From assembly GCA_021432635.1 (NCBI GenBank), contig MU270083.1:252114-316113 (forward strand): a DNA stretch of 64,000 nucleotides, read 5' to 3'. Below, piece after piece: positions 34,462 through 43,967 of this stretch. Numbering within the stretch: position 1 is the stretch's first letter; the number at the start of each line of letters is the position of its first letter. The stretch comes from Thozetella sp. PMI_491 (lineage: Eukaryota > Ascomycota > Sordariomycetes > Chaetosphaeriales > Chaetosphaeriaceae). The notes under the pieces are model-generated. The model saw nothing but the letters and a program-made list of their open reading frames with translations, was not told the origin of the DNA and searched no databases. The position numbers and the translations under genes were made by a program.

Positions 34462-35724
34462 ATGGCGGAGGAGGAATTTGACATCGACATCTACGGCGAT
34501 GCTGCCGCCGACCAGCGAGAAGGGAAGCAGGATGAGGAGGATTACCACGGCGACAGCCAGAACAACGGAAGTGGTGAGGCGTACGACAGCTACACAGAAC
34601 CCGGCCAAGATGACATGGATGAGGATCAAGACCACAAGGGCGTCTCGCCCAACCCTCCTCAACAAGGCGTCAAGCGGAAAGAAGGCTCAGACGACCGAGC
34701 CGTTGACCCCGGTGCCACGTCAGCTCTCCTCGTCTCCGAGCTGAACTGGTGGAACACCGACGACGAGATCCGCGGCTGGACAAACCAGGCCAACTGTGAA
34801 GATGAGCTGATCGGCATCACATTCAGTGAGCACAAGGTCAATGGCAAGAGCAAGGGGTACGCTTCCAATTCTATAGAGTCGCTGCTGCGGCGCTCACTTA
34901 TTACGCTGTCTGCCAGGCTAACCACTCAATTTCAGCCAAGCATACCTCGAGTTCGCTTCCCAGCAGGCCGCCACGGCGACTAAGCATTACATCGAGTCGA
35001 GCGATGGTACCAGTCCAGCCCAAAAACGTGCCACGGTGATCTATTCAAGCCCAACCACCAACCCCTTCAAAACGTTGCCGAAGGATGCTCCAGCTCGTGC
35101 GGCCAAGGATGCTCAGAATCGCGGCCCTAGCGGTCAGCCCTACAACCAGAGCAATAACTATAGCGGCAATAACTTTCGCGGTGGCTACCACAATAACCGC
35201 GGCAACTACAATAACCGCGGAGGCATGAACCAAGGTGGCTACAACCGAAACTTCTCCGGCCCCAACATGAACAACTTCAACTTCAATAATAACAACAACA
35301 ACAATGGGATGGGAGGCGGCTTCGGCAACATGGGAGGCGGCGGCTTCGGCGGCGGTGGCGGCGGCGGCGGCGGCGGCTTCAACCGGGGCGGCGGCTTCAA
35401 CAGTGGTTTTAACCGTGGTGGCGGCATGCGCGGCGGTCGCGGCGGAGGTGGCATGAATCAGGGGATGATGAATATGCCTATGGGTGGCATGCCGATGGGC
35501 GGTATGCCGATGGGAGGTATGCCGATGATGGGCGGCGGGATGGGAGGTAGGTCACCCTCCACCGGCGCTATTGCGCTCAATACAGAGTTCTAACGCTATT
35601 TCTAGGTTTCCAGGGCATGCCCGGCTTTAACCAAGGCTTCTTCAATGGTGGCGTCGGCGGCGGCAACCAATCTAATGACTGGCAACAAAACCCTCACGGC
35701 CAGAAGCGGGCTCGAGGCGAGTAG
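34462..35724 (+). CDS. CPSF6/CFIm68-like RRM protein with Gly-rich tail
   Basis: Probable nuclear RNA-binding protein of mRNA 3'-end processing. Exons 34462-34856, 34936-35546 and 35606-35724 encode 374 aa. Residues 1-80 are acidic. An RRM spans about 85-170: SALLVSELNWWNTDDEIRGW, then EDELIGITFSEHKVNGKSKG joined by splicing to QAYLEFASQQAATATKHYIE. The TWW/NWW core and NG.SKG..LVEF pattern resemble CPSF6/CFIm68. Next comes TNPFKTLPKDAPARA, then Asn/Gly-rich sequence (about 190-340) with RGG-like elements and repeated GGMPMGG units, and a basic end, GQKRARGE. The 79-nt intron 1 has a CTAAC branch site and splits the RRM. Intron 2 is 59 nt, after which the Gly-rich sequence continues. Metazoan CPSF6 has an RS-rich C-terminus that is absent here. 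The RRM is secure; the CPSF6 orthology is moderately so. Confidence 0.88.
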
Positions 35725-37051
35725 GCTCTCTCTCTGAGTCGACAATCGGCCTCGGAAAGTAGCTGCGCCGATTTGCATGCTTGGATGCAATATCCTACTT
35801 TCCAGCTTTCAGACAAAGAAAGCCACATATCCGCTGCCAGCCTCCATCCTGTGCCGGAGCCGGGAGTCAGCAAGCATCGGCAGGATGGATGCCACAACAG
35901 AATAGACAACGTGCCTCCCTGGCCCTTAGCTTCTATGGCACCAATGCCTCTTGTTTTGTACGAGCCTACGAACATCCGCCCGATCCATCCATAACACAAT
36001 CTCGCTACTCTCGGCTTCAGGAAGGCCCAGACGCATTGATGGACTCGGTTTCCTCGACTGTCGTTATTGGGGCTACGGTGGATGTCGCCGCCCATCTGTT
36101 CATCCGGAGGAATCTAGGTTCCCTGGTTCTTCAGGTGAATAGCTTCAGTTCTAAGTGTCCGATGAACCGAACTCCTCTCAAAAGCCACTCGCCGGCATTC
36201 GTCTCTGGCGATTAGCTATCTGGTCCTCCGGCCTAAATATAGTTTCGACAGGGCGGTGGTGCACCCAAGCAACTGCTCTTGGTTTGCTTTCGGTAGCCTC
36301 TGCCTGCAGATTCATCGCCTCCTCGTGGCACGAGAGATTGCCGGACCCAACCTAGCGATAACCAGTGGCGAACGATCCCCTGATACAATGGTCCGAAGCG
36401 ATGGGCTTGTCAAGCATTCCTCGACACTCAACTCTCGGCCCTCTTCAATTGCTGAACTCAACGCGAAGTTTCAACGACGGAAGGTAGCGACTGGTCTGGA
36501 TCCCGGTTGTTTCAAATTGGCACGATATACATCGTAAGTTTATGGTCCGAGCAGTTCATCCTGTAATGGAAGTCGGCGTCATAGCGGGTGATCTTTCATT
36601 ATACGCGCAAGGTTTTCCGCTACTTGGGAAGGTTAGGGCGTTATGCATTTGTCTAGATCATCAATCACTGCTCAGATCAAGGGTTCCCACAAGTCTTGCC
36701 GCGCTATTTATCCCTTCGTGTTTTTGTGCTTGGAGACATAGTTCCATGAGGTTGTTCGCGCTACCCGCGGACAGGCAAGCTGCGAAGGTACTCCCAGTCA
36801 CACGAGAGGGGCTCGGCTCAGGTGGTCCCAATGCATGCATGTACTTGATCCTCATTGACGTCTACCCTATGGCCCTTGAAAGGACCAGAAACAATCCATG
36901 TATTTTTGTTCCACCTTCACCATTACACCAAACCATGGCTAAACTCCTGATTGCCTGACTATCATAATGGATGCCAGTGATAAAAGGTCGTCCGTCCCCT
37001 AGACATTATGGAGATATTCCCTCATCATCCACTCTCGTCCTACCTGTAGTC
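35725..37051. other. Convergent intergenic region
   Basis: About 1.3 kb between the stop codons of the RRM gene and the reverse-strand CFEM-like gene. Frames of up to 144 codons occur on the plus strand (for example 35781-36215 and 36542-36958), but none shows a domain, a convincing exon partner or a coherent composition. Base composition is less GC-rich than in the flanking genes. Confidence 0.45.
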
Positions 37052-39057
37052 TCAGAGTATGGCGGCCATGGGCTGCAGACAGAGAGCGACGAGGATCCCC
37101 ACACGCCACCACGGCAAGATCGGAGACGCATGCGCTGTTGAGGCCGTGATTTGGGCCGGGCTAACGGCATTTCCGCTTGGCCGAGGAGAGAATGGCGCTG
37201 TCAAGACAGCAGGTGCTGGCTGGGGCGGGCTGATAAGTTCCGGCTGTGGCTCTCCGAGGCCTGGAGAAGCTTCTGGTCCTGCTGTCACAGTGACAATTGT
37301 CGTCACAATACCCCCAGCACCAACTCCGGCTCCATTGTTGTTACATCCTGATCCTCCTCTGCCAGCAGGTCCCGGCCCAGCCCCTAGGTTGCCGCCGCCG
37401 GCCCCATTGTCTCCCGTCCCACCATAGTGACCTCCATTGCCAGCTCCATTGCCAGCTCCATTGCCAGCCATTTGTGACAGCGCTGCAGAACTCTGAGTGC
37501 CGATGATGAAGACAGTCTCAACAATTGGCCCGCTGAGTACGTTGGGCGGACTGCCAGCCCCGTTGCCATTGCCATTTCCTGGGCCTTTTCCAGGCACTCC
37601 ATTTCCACTTCCGCCAGGTCCGTTGCCATTGCCGTTGCCATTGCTGTTGCCATTGCCGTTGCCATTGCCGTTGCCGTTATCTTTGCCATCACAATTTTCA
37701 CCGCCTGTGCCCGTGTCCGTGCCGGTCCCCGAGCCTGGACCAGAACCTCCGCCACCACGTGGAGGGCTAGTAGGTTCTGCTAATCGTTCCGTGCAGATGG
37801 TAGTTGTCTCTGTGAGCGTCAGGGTCAAATCGCTGCCTGCATTCCCACCTCCATGGCCGGTGGCTCCATCACCCGACCCATCCACCGCAGGGCCGCCTGG
37901 CCCTCCCGCGCCGTTCGGGTAGTTGCTGCCATCGCCGTGGCTCCCACTCCCGTTCTCGTTCCCATTACCATTCCCAGCGCCATTCGCTCCGCCACCGGAC
38001 TCACCACCATACGGGGAAACGCCGCCGTTCTCTGACGCCGGAAGGTTCCCATTGTTGCAACCCAATCCATTCCCTCCATTCCCCGTTTGCGGGCTGGCAC
38101 CTGTACCGCCTTGGCTGGCGCCACTCGGGAGAGGCCCGCCAGCACCCAGACCACTAGCCATGGTGCAAGTCTGTGTAGCTGTGGCAGCTCCGACGCCGGA
38201 ACCATCATTGCCGCTTCCAGATTCGCTGCCGTTGCCTTGGCCACCATCTTGAGGCGAGCAATCTTCCTCCACACTCTCGCTAGGGTCAAGCTGGTTGGCA
38301 GTCTCAAGCACCTTCCGGCTAGTGGAAAACGGCGCCATCTCTTTACCGCTACCGGCGCTGGCGGAGCCGCCCGGATAGTTCAGGTTGATGTTCATCTCGA
38401 TAGGTGGCATAGTAGCCGATGATGTGGAGGGGGTTAGCAGAACGGAATGGTCTTTGGGGGAAAGGTTTCGACTGAATTCACTATAATTCAAGCCGTTGCT
38501 GAGGCCCATGTTCACATTGAGGTTTAGCAGAACCGGGGCATTCTGTGAACTAGATTCTTTCAGATCGTCGGCAGTGCCCACTCTAGCAGTTTCAAAGTTG
38601 TGCTGAAGCGATCTCTCATCTGCCACCGCGGGGTCCTTGGGCTGGGAACTTTGACTAGCGCAGAAGCGAATTGTGTATTCGAGGGCCGGTGCGTTGTCTT
38701 CGGCATTGCAGTTGAGACAGAAACATCCGAGGAGGTTCTAAGGGCGAGGTAAGTAACAGGTGAGGTGCCAAATAAGGCAGGACGATCTAGACAGCATTGC
38801 CTGATGATGCACGCTTCCTGGGCCAACTCAGAGCACCGAACACTTGCCTGAAGCTGAAAAGGGTTTCCACACATGCATTCCAGCTGCCTGCAGTTACTTC
38901 TGGTGCTATTCAGGCAATTGTGAACACAGGCTAGGGCCCATGTCAGTACAGCTATTCTGGGGTCATGGCAACAAGTTTCTGACTGACCGGGCAAAGTCAC
39001 CGGGCTTGCCAATGCCGATACAAGAGGAACAAGGAGCCAAGCAACCGAGACTGCCAT
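37052..39057 (-). CDS. Secreted CFEM-like, Gly/Asn-rich GPI-anchored protein
   Basis: Exons 39057-38988, 38930-38848 and 38737-37052 give 612 aa. The start encodes a signal peptide (MAVSVAWLLVPLVSALA). After splicing, a Cys-rich module follows at about 23-77: LPACVHNCL, then SNC, LECMCGNPF, GCFCLNC and RFC, with spacing like CFEM domains. The middle (about 175-530) is low complexity, with (GN)n runs and TT/TV patches. The C-terminus, ILPWWRVGILVALCLQP-type, is hydrophobic after a Ser/Thr/Ala-rich stretch, as in GPI-anchor signals. It is likely a cell-wall or surface protein. Intron 1 is 57 nt and stop-free. Intron 2 (38847-38738) uses a GC donor, CAG|GCAAGT, and a TTAG acceptor; a stop directly before the acceptor in the downstream frame supports that site. 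CFEM membership is likely but not certain, since nine cysteines are present. Confidence 0.82.
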
Positions 39058-39623
39058 GACTTTTGTCGTCTAACAGGGATATTACGCTCGCCAGTGGTGT
39101 CAGAGAGAATGGTCGTAGAAGTTCTGCAAGGAAAGGAATGATCCTCCAAAAAGGGGTTAAACGAGTGTCGCGAGGCGTAGCACGCTTGTGCGTCTATACC
39201 AAAAAGACAGGAGCTGGAGGAAGCAAGGGTCGATGCTTGGTCGGAGCTGATGATTGTTGGGGGAGATGGATGTAGAGTAAGACGAAGCCGAGAGACCAGG
39301 AGAGATACAAATCATCAAGGGTCAAGAAGGCGAGACAGGCAAGCAAGGTGGAAGGCGCAGCGAGCTCGTCCGTGGTGAAGGAAGGTGCTCAACTTTAGGG
39401 CCATTGAAGGCCGAGGAAGCCACAACCACTCCGGTCCACGCTCCAATGAGCAACCACCGCTCACGGCCTGTGCATTCCCGATTGAAGGTGGACGGTGCTT
39501 TGTCTCTGGGTATCAATATGGCTGGATTCTAGGAGGTACTCCCATAGTGCCCTTTGTGGGAGTCCGGAAGGGACGCGTAAATACATGGTGTGGATGGCAC
39601 TATCCCGATGATTGAGTAGCCGT
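39058..39623. other. Promoter region of the CFEM-like gene
   Basis: 566 nt between the 3' end of CMS1 and the start of the CFEM-like gene, both on the reverse strand. It should contain the CMS1 3' region and the CFEM-like promoter. Reading in gene direction, it contains CT-rich sequence (complement of the GA-rich stretch at 39260-39360), as expected for a leader. Confidence 0.5.
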
Positions 39624-40549
39624 TCAGAAAAATAGCAAGTCGATATGGCTTTTCTCGTCGGTGTATCTCTCCTTAAACTCCTTCCTGGCCAGCCATTTGG
39701 CAAGCGGCAACATGGTCTCCCGCATGTCCATGACGCCGCGCTTCTTCTGGTCAATGTGCGAGGCATCGATGACTATCCTCTTCAGACTGTCCACTGACAG
39801 TGCACCTGAAGCTAGTCAGCATTTGAATTCATGAATGAGAGTGTCGAGAGGAAAGCACCATTTTCGAGGAGATCAATCAGACGGGCGGGCGTGCCCACGG
39901 CAATCCCAGTCCGGTTCGAATTGAGGAACGTCACGGCTTCCTCAAGCTTGATGTGCTTGGCAAACTAGGGCAGGTCAGCAGCGCGGCAGCGAGGAGAGGG
40001 GGCAGAAAGGGCAACTCACGAGCTTGGCGACGGCATTGCCCTTTTTCTGGAACTTGCGGACCGCCCTAGAGCCGCCGGGTTAGCTACGTGGAATGACGGG
40101 GATGTCATAGGTAATGGTATGACGAACCTGACCACATTCGCGGCTCGCAAGCCGGCGCCGGCCACAATGATGGTGTGCGGTGTCCCCTTCTTCTTGGGTG
40201 CCTCGCCGAGCTTCTCAGCCTTGTCGACAAAAGCCTCCAAGAACTCTGGCAGGTTTTCCAGCGTCCGTGCCTTCTCCCAGGTTGTGCTGTCCTTGATAGC
40301 GTTCGCCGATATGTAGAGGTCTGCAAGCTCTACCGAGCTCAAGTCGGTGCCGAAGCGGTTCGTCCTCTGGGCTACGTGGTCGGCCAGCAGCTGGCTGTCC
40401 ATGCGCTCGAACGCCTTGTTCAAGCCCGCCTCCACGTCGAGATCGCCTTCATCCTCCTGCGCACCACCCTTCGGTCCCTTTCTACGCTTGCGCTTGGAGC
40501 CACCATCTTCGTTGGTAGGGCGCTTCCTGGTCTTGGTTTCTGTAGACAT
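39624..40549 (-). CDS. CMS1: Cms1, 90S pre-ribosome associated protein
   Basis: Nucleolar protein of small-subunit (U3/90S) ribosome biogenesis, a helicase-like fold without the catalytic motifs. Exons 40549-40128, 40065-40020, 39964-39859 and 39805-39624 encode 251 aa. The N-terminus is Lys/Arg-rich (KRKRRKGPKGG, about 17-30), a nuclear or nucleolar signal, followed by an acidic patch. Family blocks in order: TPHTIIVAGAGLRAANVVRA, VRKFQKKGNAVAKLFAKH, RTGIAVGTPARLIDLLENG, LKRIVIDASHIDQKKRG and MRETMLPLAKWLARKEF. The GTPAR segment mimics DEAD-box motif Ib. Introns are 62, 55 and 53 nt with CTAAC/CTGAC branch sites. The start at 40549 (MSTETKT) was preferred over an in-frame ATG 16 codons upstream because the conserved-type basic N-terminus follows directly. 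It is somewhat shorter than yeast Cms1. Confidence 0.92.
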
Positions 40550-42035
40550 TGGGGTTGTGCTTCTTCGCAACAATACAAAGCGTTGCTCTTGAGCCACCAG
40601 CGCTTCTAGACCCTAAGGGCAACCTCGATGCTCTGCAGGAAGGACCGCTGGTTTGACCAACGAAATGGGGTGGCACCTGAAGAGCTTCTCGACCAGAGCG
40701 GGACCAGGAAAAAGTTTGAGTTAGAGAGGTGTTAAAGGCTCGGACGTTTTGTGATCCAGGGTTCTCACGTCCCAGTGAAGTTGTGGAAAATTTGCAGATG
40801 CGGTCACGCCAAAGTCGAGCTCACACTGTATTTCACGCCTGTAGAGTGGTGGGGGGCCACGCTCTACGCTGTAGAGAGTGTGGAGGCGGATGATTCAAGT
40901 CCAACTTACAGAGAAAATACAGTGCGCCAAAATTTGCGGCTGCTTGGGCCCCACATAACTCCCAGATATTTGCTGCTTCTCTCCAAGGCTAGCGCCTGCC
41001 GACCTATCGTCGGCTGGGAAGTACCTACCTTGATTTCTAGACAAGAGGATTCCATCGACAAGATGCGATACAGTGATACTAGGCAGGCCGATGGGTGTTC
41101 ATGGCTCGTCTCGGCTCATGACGCTACGATGGCTTCTCGCTCGGCCTCGCGCTGGTCCCGGGGCGTCTCCCCGTGCATCCGCACCAACATCCGACGACTT
41201 TTTGCGATAGTTAAGCTCTCAAGCGCTCCTTTTGGCCTTGGATTGGGTGAGCGGGGTGCAAACTACCTAAGTCCCCTCACCCAGCTTTGCCAGCTTTGCC
41301 GCCTCCGAGGGTATATCGAACTTGTTTGACAAACAAGCAGACAAGGTAAGGTGGGCACAGATCATAAAGGTTCCTAGGAGCTGTCGTTGACAGTGGGGCG
41401 ACAGCGAGTGCCCACCGAGCCCACACTCCACCGATCTGCTTTCTCATTAGCAATTAAATGGACAGGAGAGTGCCCGTCGGAAGTGCGATGTCGCAAGACC
41501 GGCGCTCATTCGTTTTCGTTCCGATACAGACGGTTAAGGGTTCCCTAATCGGCAAGTCTACCCGTAGGCAACTGGTCAGTTCCATAGCAAGCCTGACGTC
41601 CGCGGCTCTCTCGACCTCCTCTATCCACCCTGTAAACCCAAACTTGCTAACCCGGCACCTGTCTGTCAAACAGCGCGCTTGTCACTACCTCTAACCGCTT
41701 GGACTAATGCTAGAAACCGAGGTCTGCGAGCAGGTCCTGCCCCCCTTTTTGGCTCACCGTCCCCATCGCATGTCTTAGCACCCACTCCGATTTCGTCCGT
41801 GAGGGTGGGAGGGGAGGTGGACACACCTCCACACTGTAAACAACGGTGTGAAAAGTTAACACTTATTCGCGCCTTATATCTTTCGCTGCTTCCTGGCGCT
41901 TGGCCTGGACCTCCCCAACACAAGGAAACCCGGTGCACATCCCAACAACCGTCTTGAAGAGCAGTCTACCAGACCAAGGTTTGAAGACGGCAAGTCGAGT
42001 GGTTGAGTCCCGACTGTCTTGATATAGCTTCCAAA
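40550..42035. other. Divergent intergenic region between CMS1 and the PQ-loop gene
   Basis: About 1.5 kb between divergent start codons; it must hold both promoters. A 192-codon frame at 40751-41329 has no recognisable feature and is judged incidental. Short TACCTACC and GGTACC-like motifs occur near 41025. Confidence 0.5.
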
Positions 42036-43967
42036 ATGGCGCCGCAAACAAGTATCCCAGTTGTGCGTGATTCGTTCTGCATTTCGTTGAACGCCCCCGA
42101 CTGATGGTCTGGCACAGGCCGCCAATGTTCTAGGAACTATGGGAACCAGTACGGCTCCGTATCACATTCTGGCATGCATCTGCTAATTGGCTCTTTAGTG
42201 TGAGGACATTATCCGCGTAACGATGCGCGTGCTACCGCTAACAACATATCCCACCGGCCTAGTTTCTGGTGTGTCCAGGTGCGTTGGCACCGCCTAGGAT
42301 CACTCAACAGCGGCTGACCGTGTGAAGCTCATTCCCCAGCTGTGGACGAACTGGCGAACCAAGAAGACCGACGGGCTGCCTGGCTCAATGCTGTTTCTCT
42401 GGGCTCTCTGTACGCTATCCTTGAAAAACCCATCATCCACCCCCCCTCTAGCTGACTCAGAGCAGGCGGTGTGCCATTGTACGTATTCCAGGGTCAAAAC
42501 AGCCCTTTCAACTTCATAGTTGGCCAAGTTGGCCTTGTTGGCCCACGAAAGAACTGCCGCAACCGACTGGTGTCCAGTCTGAGATCATCTGGCATCTCGA
42601 AACTACCTTTTGACGTAGTTACTGACTCTGGATGTGGATAGCGGAACGTACTCCATCGTCCAGAATTTCAACATACCGATCCAGGTCCAACCGCAAATGT
42701 CCGTCTCCCCGTGCTCCTTTTTGCCATTTTCGTCGAATATCGGGAGAATTTGAGCTCCTGCTCTTGAGACATGCTCTGGGTAGCTACAGAAACATCCATT
42801 CTAGGAGATGACTAACTCATGGATAGATTCATGACGCTCTGCCTCATGGGGTGGTCGCAAACCTTGATCTACCACCAGTAAGCATCCGACAAAAAGGCGC
42901 AGGTCGAATGGATAACTGAGGCTGACTGGCACCAGCAAATGGGCACCTTGGAAGGCGGGGCTGTTGGGAGTAGTGATTGCTGGTACTTTTGCGGGCGCCG
43001 AGGCGGCGCTCATCCTCACGCTCCGTGTACGCCCTCAATAATTGCTCGTGAGAGACTAGTAATGGTGCCTTCAACGAAACTAACCTTCTGGCAGCCGGTC
43101 TATGAGAACGGCAACGAGACGCCGATATTCGTGGTCGGCATTATTGCATCAGTCATTTTGGCAATCGGTCTTTTGCCTCCCTATGGTGAAATCTGGAAGC
43201 GTCGTGGTCGAGTTATCGGCATCAACTGGGTTTTCCTCAGCATGGATTGGCTAGCAAGTACTTCTCGTGTTCTTAATCCTCTTCTGGGACCCCTTGGGAC
43301 CAACTGCAAGCTTGGAGGTGCTTCCGACAGAAGCCCTACTCCTAAGACACGACCTTCACAACACGCTCTGAATATCCCAACAGACAACTGACAGTTTTCT
43401 AGGGGGCTTTCTTCTCGCTCATGGCGCTCGGTAAGCATCCTAGCCCTTCCAACCCATGGCCATTAGGGATTGGGGACCCTAATGCCCAATGCCTCTAGGC
43501 AGACTAGAGAATGACATTGACAAGGAGTTGTGCAGTGGCTCAAGATACTTTCGACACTCTCGGCGGCGTGCTCTACATCATCTGGTAAGCCAACGTGCGT
43601 CCTCCTCGGCCGAGGCCCGGCTCCAAGAACCATGAACCTGACAAGAAGCAGTTGCTTCCTTGAGATTGGGATTTTCGTCTCTCACATCATCTGGCTCATC
43701 CGGACGAGAAGTATCCGCAAGGAAGCGGCGGCGCAGGGGAAAACATTCGATGATGTCCTTAGTGAGCACCAAGAGCAGGATCTGCCGTTCAGATTTGCGG
43801 AGCGGAAGAGCAGAGGGCGGAGGAAGCTCCAGGCTGACGAGGAGATGGCTCGTGAAGGTACCCCAAACGTCTCTGAGGAGACAGAGAAGCCTGTCGATTC
43901 TGGCAGGGCCACGCAGGTGGTCAGGGGGGAGGATGGCATGACGCTTGGCGCGAGGGCAGAGATGTAA
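42036..43967 (+). CDS. PQ-loop repeat membrane protein
   Basis: Polytopic membrane protein of the cystinosin/PQ-loop superfamily, probably in the vacuolar or endomembrane system. Twelve exons (42036-42062, 42118-42158, 42263-42278, 42328-42409, 42466-42478, 42642-42698, 42827-42877, 42936-43026, 43095-43253, 43403-43430, 43536-43584, 43652-43967) sum to 309 aa with consistent phases. First PQ-loop: QLIPQLWTNWRTKKTDGLPG (about 29-48). Second: LLPPYGEIWKRRGRVIG (about 150-166), where the Gln is replaced by Pro. About seven hydrophobic segments follow the expected order: FLWALCGVPFG, IFMTLCLMGWSQTLIYHH, LLGVVIAGTFAGAEAALIL, VVGIIASVILAIGLL, WLGAFFSLMAL, GGVLYIICCFLEIGIFVSHI. The last 85 residues are a charged cytosolic tail. 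Intron 9 (43254-43402) is GC-AG. The junction between exons 2 and 3 (GTSTAPFWCVQ) is the least certain. The substrate is unknown. Confidence 0.88.

Noticed and set aside
38560-39057. Single-frame reading of the CFEM-like gene 5' part
   Set aside because: It reads through two introns, and its C-terminal part continues in the wrong phase. The spliced model recovers LPACVHNC and GCFCLNC in phase.
42939-43391. Continuous 150-codon frame through PQ-loop exons 8-9
   Set aside because: Its first 50 codons read exon 8 in the wrong phase and then intron. A possible 35-nt intron at 43025-43059 was also rejected as too short; the 68-nt intron 43027-43094 with an ACTAACC branch gives the expected TLR-PVYENG junction.
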